Source: Pseudomonas inefficax (GTDB lineage: Bacteria > Pseudomonadota > Gammaproteobacteria > Pseudomonadales > Pseudomonadaceae). From it: a stretch of 64,000 bases of DNA. Each line of letters begins with the position of its first letter. Position 1 is the first letter of the stretch. Positions 46,064 through 53,662 of this stretch are shown here, piece after piece. A program made the translations under genes and the position numbers. The stretch is from NCBI RefSeq assembly GCF_900277125.1, contig NZ_OPYN01000240.1:1-64000 (forward strand). The letters are read 5' to 3'. Below the pieces are notes generated by a model that saw only the letters and a program-made list of their open reading frames with translations, was not told where the DNA came from and did not search any database.

Positions 46064-46645
46064 TCAGGCGCGGCGCAGTGCGCGCTGCTCGACCCGGCTC
46101 TGCAAGCGATACAGGTAGGCGAAACCTTGTTCCCAGCGCTCATGGCCGGACTTGACGTTGATGTGCCCGGCGTTGGTCAGCAGCCCTGCTTCGGCACCCC
46201 AGGCCTGGGCCAGGTACAGCGCCCTCGGCACGCTCACGGCCGGGTCGTTGTCCGAGCTGACCACCTGGCTGGGGAATGGCAGTGCTTCGGTCGGGATCGG
46301 CGCGAAGTTGCGCAGCGCCGGCGCGCAGGTCGGCCGCTCTACGTCAGCGGGTGCCACCAGCAGCGCGCCACGTACCCGCCGCAGCAGCGCCGGGCTGGCT
46401 TGCGCGGCCCAATGCGCGACGGTTATGCAGCCCAGGCTATGGGCAATCAGAATCACCGGCGAGCGCTCGGCGACAATCGCCTGCTCCAGTGCCTGCACCC
46501 AGTCCTGGCGTTGCGGGGTCAGCCAGTCGTGCTGCTCGACCCTGGCACTGTTGGGCAGGGTGCGCTGCCAGTGACTTTGCCAATGGTTGTCTGGCGATCC
46601 TTGCCAGCCCGGCACAATCAGGTAACGAATTGACTCATTGCGCAT
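46064..46645 (-). CDS. RBBP9/YdeN-family alpha/beta serine hydrolase
   Basis: The 193-residue cytoplasmic protein has the family opening YLIVPGWQGSPDNHWQ, nucleophile elbow LIAHSLGCITVAHW, acid region VVSSDNDPAVSVPRA and a final His in TNAGHINVKSG. These are all the RBBP9 catalytic elements. GGAGGCGTCCCC precedes the ATG. It is upstream of the sigma-54-like gene on the same strand with a 64-base gap. Its substrate is unknown. Confidence 0.85.
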   Translation of the reverse strand: MRNESIRYLIVPGWQGSPDNHWQSHWQRTLPNSARVEQHDWLTPQRQDWVQALEQAIVAERSPVILIAHSLGCITVAHWAAQASPALLRRVRGALLVAPADVERPTCAPALRNFAPIPTEALPFPSQVVSSDNDPAVSVPRALYLAQAWGAEAGLLTNAGHINVKSGHERWEQGFAYLYRLQSRVEQRALRRA

Positions 46646-46758
46646 GGGGACGCCTCCAGTGAGTTTGCGTGCTTGGAGACAAGTATAGGGGTGGAGTTAT
46701 ATCAGTAAAGGAATAAGAAGCTATTTGTTAATAACCGAAAATGACACATGATGCGATC

Positions 46759-46848
46759 CCTGTGGGAGCGGGCATGCCCGCGAATCAGGCACCGCGGTGG
46801 AAGGCACGGGCTTCGCCCGTGTTCGCGGGCACGCCCGCTCCCACAGGG
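46759..46848. repeat. REP pair, GTGG type, outward composite
   Basis: Outward-facing copies enclose a conserved interior with a perfect CACGGGC/GCCCGTG stem (46805-46821). Confidence 0.9.
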
Positions 46849-46879
46849 ATCTGCATAGCCGCTTTTGCATCTTGCGGGC

Positions 46880-46916
46880 AAAAAAAAGGGCCATCCCCTG
46901 CCAAGAGATATGGCCC
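46880..46916 (-). terminator. Rho-independent terminator of the tonB-exbB-exbD operon
   Basis: On the minus strand a GGGCCAT/ATGGCCC stem with a 15-base loop is followed by eight T. It lies 32 bases after the exbD stop. Confidence 0.88.
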
Positions 46917-46947
46917 ATAAGCACTTGCCTGAAGAGGGTTGACGGGT

Positions 46948-47349
46948 TCAGCGCGCGGTAATCACCGCCAGCTTGCTGATCCCCGCACGTTCGATGGCCG
47001 CCATGGCCCGCGCCACTTCGCCGTAGTTCACACCGTCGTCGGCCTGCAGCTGCACGCGCACGTCCGCGTCCTTGACCTTGGCGGCCTTGAGGCTGGTTTC
47101 CAGCAGGTCGGGCTGGATCTCGTCCTTGTTGATGAACAACTTGCCGTCACCATCGATGCTGACCACCAGCGGGTCCTTCTGCTCCACCGGGGCCACGGCC
47201 TCGGTCTTGGGCAGGTTGATGGGGATGGCGTTGGTCAACAGCGGTGCGGTGACGATGAACACCACCAGCAGCACCAGCATGACGTCCACCAACGGCGTAA
47301 CGTTGATTTCACTGAGGACTTCGTCGCTGTCCTGGGTCGAAAAGGCCAT
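46948..47349 (-). CDS. exbD: ExbD, TonB-complex proton-channel subunit
   Basis: The 133-residue protein has one transmembrane span (about residues 20-40) after SEINVTPLVDVMLVLLVVF, which includes the proton-path aspartate of ExbD/TolR proteins. The C-terminal periplasmic domain is VSIDGDGKLFINKDEI and following. It starts one base after exbB ends. It works with ExbB to energise TonB from the proton gradient. Confidence 0.92.
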   Translation of the reverse strand: MAFSTQDSDEVLSEINVTPLVDVMLVLLVVFIVTAPLLTNAIPINLPKTEAVAPVEQKDPLVVSIDGDGKLFINKDEIQPDLLETSLKAAKVKDADVRVQLQADDGVNYGEVARAMAAIERAGISKLAVITAR

Positions 47350-47350
47350 G

Positions 47351-48070
47351 TCAGGACGCCTCCTTCACCGGCTGGGTGAAGCCGGCCTGAGGCCTGTGCA
47401 CGGCCGGGTGCACCAGCACGCGGAAGGCACTCTTCTGCGCCAGGCTGTAGAAGTCGTGGGCAAAGTCATCAAGGTCAGCGGCGGTGAGCTTGAGGCGGCG
47501 CAGGAAGTAGTTGTAGACCAGCACTGCCGGCACCGCGACGGCGATACCCACGCCAGTGGCCACCAGTGCCGCGCCAATCGGCCCGGCCACGGTTTCCAGG
47601 CTGGCGGAGCCGGCCGCGCTGATGCCTTTGAGCGCTTCCATGATGCCCCAGACAGTACCGAACAGGCCGATGAAGGGCGAGGTGCTGCCGATACTGGCGA
47701 CCACTGCCAAGCCGGTTTCCAGCGAGCGGCGCTCACGCACGATCTGCTGGCGCAGTGCGCGTTCCAACCTGTCCTGGTGATTGATGGCGTGGCTCAGGTC
47801 ATTGGCCTGGCTGTCACCGACGGCGATGGCGGCGTAACCGGCCTGGGCAACGCGGGCGGCCGGGCCAGGCAGTTCGTGGCTGGGCTCGGCAGCCGAGTCC
47901 AGGCTCGAGGCGGCCCAGAATTGCTGGTGGAAGCGCTTGTCCTGGTTCTTCAGCCGCACGAACTGCACGACCTTGACCAGGGCCAGGCCCCAGGTGACGA
48001 CAGAAAAACCGACCAGCAGCCAGATGACTGCGCTTTCAACGGATTCGAGAGGGGATGCCAGCAGGCTCAT
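47351..48070 (-). CDS. exbB: ExbB, TonB-complex proton-channel subunit
   Basis: The 239-residue protein of the MotA/TolQ/ExbB family has three transmembrane spans, at about residues 13-33, 125-148 and 165-190. The family region GLAVVASIGSTSPFIGLFGT and the following GPIGAALVATGVGIAVAVPA are intact. The start MSLLASPLESVES follows AAGGAAGACATCATC. It lies 30 bases after tonB and is directly followed by exbD. Confidence 0.92.
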   Translation of the reverse strand: MSLLASPLESVESAVIWLLVGFSVVTWGLALVKVVQFVRLKNQDKRFHQQFWAASSLDSAAEPSHELPGPAARVAQAGYAAIAVGDSQANDLSHAINHQDRLERALRQQIVRERRSLETGLAVVASIGSTSPFIGLFGTVWGIMEALKGISAAGSASLETVAGPIGAALVATGVGIAVAVPAVLVYNYFLRRLKLTAADLDDFAHDFYSLAQKSAFRVLVHPAVHRPQAGFTQPVKEAS

Positions 48071-48100
48071 GATGATGTCTTCCTTTGTTCTGCGAAAAAG

Positions 48101-48892
48101 TTAGCGAAGCTTGAAATCGATCGGCACGCTTACCCAGCCGGTCTGGGCCACATCGCCCTGCTTGGCGGGAACGAAACTCCAGCGCTTGACCGCGGCCAGT
48201 GCCGCAGCGTCGAGGGCATCACGGCCGCTGCTCTTCTGAATCTGGATCTGCCCGGGCTTGCCGCTGGGCAGCACCTCGACGCGCAGCAGCACGGTGCCTT
48301 CCCAACCGCGGCGCTGGGCCATCTGCGGGTACTCCGGCGCCGGGTTCTTCAGGTACGCCGCGTTGGCCGATGCCGGAGTGACCGGGGCCGGCGCGGGTGG
48401 CGCAGGCGGGGCTGGGGCGGCCACAGGAGCTGGCGGCGGGGCTTCGACCGGCTTGGGCTGGGGTTTGGGCTGTTGCTTGACCACCGGCTTGGGCACGGGC
48501 TTTGGCTTGGGTTTGGGCTTGGCGGCCAGTTCGTCGACCACCGGCGGTGGTGGCGGCTGGACCACCGGCGGTGCCGGGGCTGGGGGCGGTGGTTCGACCA
48601 CAGGCGGTGCCGGTGCAGCGAACTCGATGGTCATCGGCGGTACTTGCGGTGGCACCACCGGCAGCTCGGGTGTTGGTGCCTGGCTGACCCAGTACGCTGC
48701 AGCGCCATGCAGGGCCAGCACCAACAGGCCCAACACCAGCTTGTCGCGGCGCTTGAGCCCGCTGACAGGCGTGCGTTGCAGGCGCAGCTGGCCAAGCGGG
48801 AGGCGAAGCGTGCGTCCAAGGTCGACCAGGTCGCCCGGGGCTGGGCGCCATGGCTGGTCGTAGGCCCTGACGGCCGACTGGACATTACCCAT
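48101..48892 (-). CDS. tonB: TonB energy transducer
   Basis: The 263-residue protein has an N-terminal cytoplasmic extension of about 48 residues before the membrane anchor (about 50-68). Such an extension is known from Pseudomonas TonB. A long Pro/Lys-rich linker (about 75-160, repeats of PKPKP type) follows. The C-terminal TonB domain contains YPQMAQRRGWEGTVLLRVEV and SGRDALDAAALAAVKRW. It reaches across the periplasm to outer-membrane receptors. The order tonB-exbB-exbD suggests an accessory TonB system. No receptor gene is present in the window. Confidence 0.92.
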   Translation of the reverse strand: MGNVQSAVRAYDQPWRPAPGDLVDLGRTLRLPLGQLRLQRTPVSGLKRRDKLVLGLLVLALHGAAAYWVSQAPTPELPVVPPQVPPMTIEFAAPAPPVVEPPPPAPAPPVVQPPPPPVVDELAAKPKPKPKPVPKPVVKQQPKPQPKPVEAPPPAPVAAPAPPAPPAPAPVTPASANAAYLKNPAPEYPQMAQRRGWEGTVLLRVEVLPSGKPGQIQIQKSSGRDALDAAALAAVKRWSFVPAKQGDVAQTGWVSVPIDFKLR

Positions 48893-49110
48893 TGATCAAA
48901 CTCCTGGGGTCTCGATTCAGGTGTGTGGCTGAATCATCGGGGCCAGAGGCTTATCTCTTAAAGTAATGTTTGAAATTATGGTTAGAACTTTAATGAATAT
49001 TCTTTTTGAGGGATTGTGGCAAGGCCGCGGAATTCGCGGGCTGTGGCCGGGTGGGTTTACAATCATGCATTGCCGGCATGCGAAATATTCGCGCAAGGCA
49101 TGGGATTGCC

Positions 49111-49230
49111 GCGAGGGCTACGCCCTCGATCGCGACGCAAGTCCGCTCCTACATGGACCGCGCAAGCCCAGGCATTACGCGATCCCCTGTAGGAGCGGCC
49201 TTGTGTCGCGATGGGCTGCAAAGCAGCCCC
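49111..49230. repeat. REP pair, GTAG type
   Basis: A left copy with CGCGACGCAAGTCCGCTCCT, somewhat degenerate, and an intact right copy lie between tonB and cysA. Confidence 0.82.
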
Positions 49231-49244
49231 GGCAATCCATCAGG

Positions 49245-49277
49245 AAAAAAAAGCCCGGGATCAACCCCGGGCTTTTT
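49245..49277 (-). terminator. Rho-independent terminator of the cys operon
   Basis: An AGCCCGGG/CCCGGGCT stem (49252-49273) with a 6-base loop is followed on the minus strand by eight T. On the plus strand there is a shorter T-run. Confidence 0.9.
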
Positions 49278-49293
49278 CATCATCAAAGGCGAC

Positions 49294-50283
49294 TCAGATA
49301 TCCGCCACCTTCTGCCAAACCTTCGGCCGGAAGAACAATGTCTCTCCCCGCGCCAACCCGGTCAGGCTGTCATGGTCCTTGACCACCTCGGCCTCGATCA
49401 GCTCGCTCTGCCCTTCCACCTTCAAGGTCACCCGCGTAGTCGCGCCCAACGGCCGGATGTCCCGCACCTCGGCCGCATGGTGCCCTTCGGTCTCGTGCCG
49501 CGACAGCGACACTTCGTGTGGGCGGAACAGCACATGATGCCCTTCGCTCAGGGCCAGGCGGTTGGAATCACCGAGGAAGTGGTAGACGAAATCGTTGGCC
49601 GGGTGCTCGTACACCTCGCCCGGCGAGCCGATCTGCTCGATCACACCCTTGTTCATCACCACGATGCGGTCAGCCACCTCCATGGCCTCTTCCTGGTCGT
49701 GGGTAACGAACACCGACGTCAGGTTGATGTCCTCGTGCAGGCGCGCCAACCAGCGTCGCAGTTCCTTGCGCACCTTGGCATCCAGTGCACCGAAAGGCTC
49801 ATCCAGCAGCAGCACCTTGGGCTCCACCGCCAGCGCACGGGCCAGGGCGATACGCTGGCGCTGGCCGCCGGACAACTGCTCGGGGTAGCGGTCGGACAGC
49901 CAGTCCAGCTGCACCATGTTCAGTAGCTCATGCACCTTCTCGGCAATCTTGCTCTCGCCCGGGCGCTCGCCCTTGGGCTTCATGCGCAGGCCGAATGCGA
50001 CGTTGTCGAACACACTCATGTGGCGGAACAACGCGTAGTGCTGGAACACGAAACCGACGTTGCGGTCACGCACGTCATGGCCGGACACGTCTTCGCCATG
50101 GAACACGATGCTGCCCTGGTCCGGGGTTTCCAGGCCGGCAATGATGCGCAGCAACGTGGTCTTGCCGCAGCCGGACGGGCCGAGCAGGGCCACCAGCTCG
50201 CCGCTGTTGATGTCCAGGTTGATGTTGTCCAGGGCCTGGAAGCTGTTGAAGCGCTTGCTGACGTTACGAACTTCGATCGACAT
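49294..50283 (-). CDS. cysA: Sulfate/thiosulfate ABC importer ATPase
   Basis: The 329-residue ATPase has Walker [10 protein letters not shown], signature [15 protein letters not shown], Walker [15 protein letters not shown] and the CysA-typical [20 protein letters not shown], with a C-terminal regulatory domain starting near residue 240. The start follows GGAGGAATGATTC, a ribosome site that overlaps the cysW stop three bases away. It is the last gene of the oscA-sbp-cysT-cysW-cysA operon and powers uptake of sulfate and thiosulfate. Confidence 0.95.
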   Translation of the reverse strand: MSIEVRNVSKRFNSFQALDNINLDINSGELVALLGPSGCGKTTLLRIIAGLETPDQGSIVFHGEDVSGHDVRDRNVGFVFQHYALFRHMSVFDNVAFGLRMKPKGERPGESKIAEKVHELLNMVQLDWLSDRYPEQLSGGQRQRIALARALAVEPKVLLLDEPFGALDAKVRKELRRWLARLHEDINLTSVFVTHDQEEAMEVADRIVVMNKGVIEQIGSPGEVYEHPANDFVYHFLGDSNRLALSEGHHVLFRPHEVSLSRHETEGHHAAEVRDIRPLGATTRVTLKVEGQSELIEAEVVKDHDSLTGLARGETLFFRPKVWQKVADI

Positions 50284-50286
50284 GAA

Positions 50287-51159
50287 TCATTCCTCCGCGG
50301 CGCTGTGGCGCAGGCGGTTAATACGGTTCTCGCTCCACTGCTTGAGCAGCAGGATGAAGAGCGCCAGGATCAGCAGCAGGCTGGCCACGCTGAAGGCCGC
50401 CACGTGGTTGTACTCGTTGTAGAGGATCTCCACGTGCAGCGGCAAGGTATTGGTCACGCCGCGAATATGGCCCGACACCACCGATACCGCGCCAAACTCG
50501 CCCATGGCTCGCGCGGTGCACAGCACCACGCCGTAGATCAGGCCCCACTTGATGTTCGGCAGCGTCACGTGCCAGAACATCTGCCATCCGTTGGCACCGA
50601 GCAGGCGCGCAGCCTCCTCTTCCTGCGTGCCCTGCTCCTGCATCAGCGGGATCAGCTCACGGGCCACGAACGGTACGGTGACGAATATGGTGGCCAGGAC
50701 GATGCCCGGCAGGGCGAACACGATCTGGATATCGTGGTCCTGCAGCCACGGCCCGAACAGGCCTTGCGCACCGAACATCAGCACGTAGACCAGGCCGGCG
50801 ATCACCGGCGACACCGAGAACGGCAGGTCGATCAGAGTGACCAGGATACTCTTGCCACGGAAGGTGTACTTGCTCACGCACCAGGCGGCGCTGACGCCGA
50901 ACACCAGGTTCAGCGGCACCGAAATGACCACGGCGAGCAGGGTCAGCTTCAGCGCCGACAACGCGTCAGGCTCGAAGATCGCCTCGAAGAAGGTGCCAAA
51001 GCCATTCTTCAGCGCCTGCGATACCACGATTACCAGTGGCAGCAGCAGGAACAGTGCGAACACCAGCCAGCCAAGGCCGATCAGGATACGCCGCGAAGTG
51101 GCGCTGCCCCGGCGGGCGGCGTTGGCGGCGGCGGTTGCATTCAGGGATGAACTGGACAT
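50287..51159 (-). CDS. cysW: Sulfate ABC importer permease CysW
   Basis: The 290-residue inner-membrane permease has the EAA-loop region [20 protein letters not shown] and the CysW-like [20 protein letters not shown]. Six spans are visible. The ATG at 51159 follows AAGGAGGCCGGC; the upstream in-frame TTG at 51174 overlaps the cysT stop and is rejected. It forms the sulfate channel with CysT. Confidence 0.94.
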   Translation of the reverse strand: MSSSSLNATAAANAARRGSATSRRILIGLGWLVFALFLLLPLVIVVSQALKNGFGTFFEAIFEPDALSALKLTLLAVVISVPLNLVFGVSAAWCVSKYTFRGKSILVTLIDLPFSVSPVIAGLVYVLMFGAQGLFGPWLQDHDIQIVFALPGIVLATIFVTVPFVARELIPLMQEQGTQEEEAARLLGANGWQMFWHVTLPNIKWGLIYGVVLCTARAMGEFGAVSVVSGHIRGVTNTLPLHVEILYNEYNHVAAFSVASLLLILALFILLLKQWSENRINRLRHSAAEE

Positions 51160-51170
51160 GCCGGCCTCCT

Positions 51171-51989
51171 TCAAGGGGTTTCGATGCGGCGCTGCAGCAG
51201 GTTGATCAGCAGCAGCAGGATGAAGGAAACCACCAGCATCAGCACGCCGATGGCGGTCGCGCCGGTGTAGTCGTACTGGTCGAGCTTGACCATGATCAAC
51301 AGTGGCAGGATCTCGGTCTTCATCGGCATGTTGCCGGCAATGAAGATCACCGAACCATACTCGCCCACGCCACGGGCGAAGGCCAGGGCAAAGCCTGTCA
51401 GCCAGGCAGGCAGCAGCGCTGGCGCCAGCACGTGGCGGAACACCTGCAGCGGCTTGGCCCCCAGGCAGGCGGCGGCCTCTTCCACTTCACGCGGAATATC
51501 GGCCAGTACCGGCTGTACCGTGCGCACCACGAACGGCAGGGTGACAAAGGTCAGCGCCAGGGTAATGCCCAGCGGGGTGTAGGCGATCTTGAAGCCCAGG
51601 TCGGTGGCGAACTGGCCGACCCAGCCCGAGGGCGCGTACAGGGCGGTCAGGGCGATACCGGCTACGGCCGTGGGCAGGGCGAACGGCAGGTCGATCATCG
51701 CATCGATGATCTTGCGCCCGGGGAAGGTGTAGCGCACCAGCACCCAGGCCAGCAGGGTGCCGATCACACCGTTGATGATGGCGGCGAACAGGGCGGTGCC
51801 GAAACTCAGCTTGAGCGCGGCGATCACCCGCGGCGCACTGATGACGTTCCAGAACTGCTCCCAGGTAAGCTGCGCGGCATGCACGAACATGGCGGCCAGC
51901 GGTATCAGCACGATCAGGCTGAGGTACACCAAGGTGTAGCCCAGCGTCAGCCCGAAGCCGGGTATGACGGGGGAAATGCGACGTGACAT
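51171..51989 (-). CDS. cysT: Sulfate ABC importer permease CysT (CysU)
   Basis: The 272-residue inner-membrane permease has the CysT features [20 protein letters not shown] and the EAA loop [20 protein letters not shown], followed by [19 protein letters not shown]. Eleven bases separate it from cysW. A GTAG-type REP pair lies in the 184-base gap between sbp and this gene, which may let sbp be expressed more strongly than the membrane parts. Confidence 0.94.
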   Translation of the reverse strand: MSRRISPVIPGFGLTLGYTLVYLSLIVLIPLAAMFVHAAQLTWEQFWNVISAPRVIAALKLSFGTALFAAIINGVIGTLLAWVLVRYTFPGRKIIDAMIDLPFALPTAVAGIALTALYAPSGWVGQFATDLGFKIAYTPLGITLALTFVTLPFVVRTVQPVLADIPREVEEAAACLGAKPLQVFRHVLAPALLPAWLTGFALAFARGVGEYGSVIFIAGNMPMKTEILPLLIMVKLDQYDYTGATAIGVLMLVVSFILLLLINLLQRRIETP

Positions 51990-52055
51990 AAATATCCCTG
52001 GTTGAACGCACTTGGCCCGGGAACGATCCCGGGCCGGTGCTAGCTTCTGAATCCT

Positions 52056-52158
52056 GGGGCTGCTGCGCAGCCCATTCGCGGCACAAGGCCGCTCCTACAT
52101 GGATCGCAATTTCCTGTAGGAGCAGCCTTGTGCTGCGAATGGGCCGCAGCGCGGCCCC
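52056..52158. repeat. REP pair, GTAG type, inside the sulfate operon
   Basis: Inverted copies lie in the 184-base sbp-cysT gap, flanked by GGGCTGC/GCAGCCC and GGGCCGC/GCGGCCC stems. It may lower expression of the downstream permease and ATPase genes relative to sbp. Confidence 0.85.
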
Positions 52159-52173
52159 GCTTTTCCTTGGCGT

Positions 52174-53181
52174 TTACTGTGCCTGATAGATCTGGTCGAA
52201 CACACCGCCATCGTTGAAGAATTTAGGTTGTGCAGTTTTCCAGCCACCGAAGTCCTTGTCGATGGTTACCAGGTCCAGTTTCGGGAACTGCTTGCCAAAC
52301 TCGGCAGCGACCTTCGCGTCACGAGGGCGGTAGAAGTTCTCGGCGGCAATCTTCTGCCCGGCCGGGCTGTACAGGTGCTTGAGGTATTCGCCGGCAATCT
52401 CGGTATTGCCCTTCTTCTCGGCGTTCTTGTCCACAACGGCCACCGGCGGCTCGGCGAGGATCGACAGCGACGGCACGACGATCTCGAACTTGTCGGCACC
52501 ACCGTCTTCCTTCAGCGCCAGGAAGGCTTCGTTTTCCCAGGCCAGCAGCACATCGCCCTGGCCGTTGTTGACGAAGGTGATGGTCGAACCACGGGCGCCG
52601 GTATCCAGCACCGGTACGTGCTTGAACAGCTCCTGCACGTATGCTTTGGCCTTGTCTTCGCTACCCCCGGTTTTCAGGCCGTAGGCCCAGGCAGCCAAGA
52701 AGTTCCAACGGGCGCCGCCGGAGGTTTTCGGGTTGGGGGTGATGACCGATACGTCCTTCTTGATCAGGTCGCCCCAGTCCTTGATGCCTTTCGGGTTGCC
52801 CTTGCGTACCAGGAACACGATGGTCGAGGTGTACGGGGTGCTGGCATCCGGCAGGCGGGTCTGCCAGTTGTCCGGCAGGGTCTTGCCGAGCTTGGCGACT
52901 TCATCGATGTCGCCGGCCAAGGCCAGGGTCACCACGTCGGCACGCAGGCCGTCGATCACCGCACGAGCCTGCTTGCCCGAGCCGCCATGAGATTGCTGGA
53001 TCTTCACCTTGTCGCCCGGGTGGGCCTGCTGCCAGTGCTTGATGAACTCGGCATTGTACTGCTGGTACAGCTCGCGGGTCGGGTCGTAGGACACGTTCAG
53101 CAGTTCGTAGTCCTTGGCGATGGCGGAACCGGCAAAAACAGCACTGGCCAGGGCGGCGAGCGCATAACGGCGGATGGACAT
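52174..53181 (-). CDS. sbp: Periplasmic sulfate-binding protein
   Basis: The 335-residue protein has a signal peptide cleaved after AIA (about residue 22). The mature N-terminus is [20 protein letters not shown], the hallmark of sulfate-binding proteins. [20 protein letters not shown] and the anion-site segment [18 protein letters not shown] are intact. The ATG at 53181 follows GGGAGCTTCACC. It lies 48 bases after oscA and upstream of the cysTWA genes, and delivers sulfate to them. Confidence 0.95.
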   Translation of the reverse strand: MSIRRYALAALASAVFAGSAIAKDYELLNVSYDPTRELYQQYNAEFIKHWQQAHPGDKVKIQQSHGGSGKQARAVIDGLRADVVTLALAGDIDEVAKLGKTLPDNWQTRLPDASTPYTSTIVFLVRKGNPKGIKDWGDLIKKDVSVITPNPKTSGGARWNFLAAWAYGLKTGGSEDKAKAYVQELFKHVPVLDTGARGSTITFVNNGQGDVLLAWENEAFLALKEDGGADKFEIVVPSLSILAEPPVAVVDKNAEKKGNTEIAGEYLKHLYSPAGQKIAAENFYRPRDAKVAAEFGKQFPKLDLVTIDKDFGGWKTAQPKFFNDGGVFDQIYQAQ

Positions 53182-53229
53182 GGTGAAGCTCCCGATTGGC
53201 ATTTTTCTAGTTTTGGATGGGTGGTGCGA

Positions 53230-53412
53230 TCAGCCGGTCTTGTTGCCGGGCTGCTGCAGGCGGAACTTCTCCTTGCGCTCGATCTGCACGACCTGAGCGT
53301 TGTGCACGGTGATCTCCACCGCACCGAATCGCAGGTCGCGCAGGGCGCTCTGGATTTCACGCAGAATGGTGGCTTCGTCCTGACCGTCGATGCTACGCAG
53401 AGATGCACTCAT
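53230..53412 (-). CDS. oscA: OscA, small sulfur-starvation protein
   Basis: The 60-residue protein MSASLRSIDGQDEATI and so on, ending RLQQPGNKTG, matches the OscA/DUF2292 family. In Pseudomonas oscA lies directly before sbp and is needed for use of organosulfur compounds and for sulfur supply under chromate stress. AAGGAGAACGAGC precedes the ATG at 53412. The longer frame upstream (to 53481) lacks a ribosome site. It is the first gene of the sulfate-uptake operon. A perfect palindrome lies upstream. Confidence 0.88.
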   Translation of the reverse strand: MSASLRSIDGQDEATILREIQSALRDLRFGAVEITVHNAQVVQIERKEKFRLQQPGNKTG

Positions 53413-53497
53413 GCTCGTTCTCCTTGGAGTGAGGGTGCCGGGCTGAGGTTTGAAGGGGATTTGCGCCTGGCTTGAGGGCAATAGTAGTGAGGCGGGG

Positions 53498-53523
53498 TTA
53501 TTCTTAAAAATACTGTTTAAGAA
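53498..53523 (-). promoter_or_regulatory. Palindrome and AT-rich promoter region of the oscA-sbp-cys operon
   Basis: TTCTTAAA (53501-53508) and TTTAAGAA (53516-53523) form a perfect 8-bp inverted repeat with a 7-base spacer, overlapped on its left by TTATTC (53498-53503). It lies 86-112 bases upstream of the oscA start in an AT-rich stretch. Position and symmetry fit a LysR-type activator site; CysB is the natural candidate for a sulfate operon. This is inference. Confidence 0.5.
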
Positions 53524-53570
53524 TGTTTATATAACCGAAATCAAAAGACCAATTTGAACGCGACAGAAGG

Positions 53571-53649
53571 CCCTGTGGGAGCGGGTTCACCCGCGAATGC
53601 GGCGGTGGCTCCACCATCGCATTCGCGGGTAAACCCGCTCCCACAGGGT
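53571..53649. repeat. REP pair, GTGG type, outward arrangement
   Basis: Outward-facing copies enclose an interior with GAATGCG/CGCATTC and GGTGG/CCACC stems, homologous to the interior of the element at 279. It lies between oscA and the RND gene. Confidence 0.9.
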
Positions 53650-53662
53650 CCGTGCCAGGGCT

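Larger units (their letters stand above)
46646..46947. other. Intergenic gap exbD-RBBP9 hydrolase
   Basis: This 302-base gap holds the terminator of the TonB operon (46880-46916), a GTGG-type composite REP pair (46759-46848) and an AT-rich promoter region (46680-46745) that includes GGAATAA at 46710-46716, the reverse complement of TTATTCC. I see no gene. Confidence 0.6.
48893..49293. other. Intergenic gap tonB-cysA
   Basis: This 401-base gap contains an AT-rich promoter region for tonB (48950-49015), a GTAG-type REP pair (49111-49230) and the cysA terminator (49245-49277). I found no convincing Fur box and no gene. Confidence 0.6.

Noticed and set aside
48893-49110. Fur box upstream of tonB
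   Set aside because: The region is AT-rich, but I could not find a convincing 19-bp Fur-type palindrome near a promoter.
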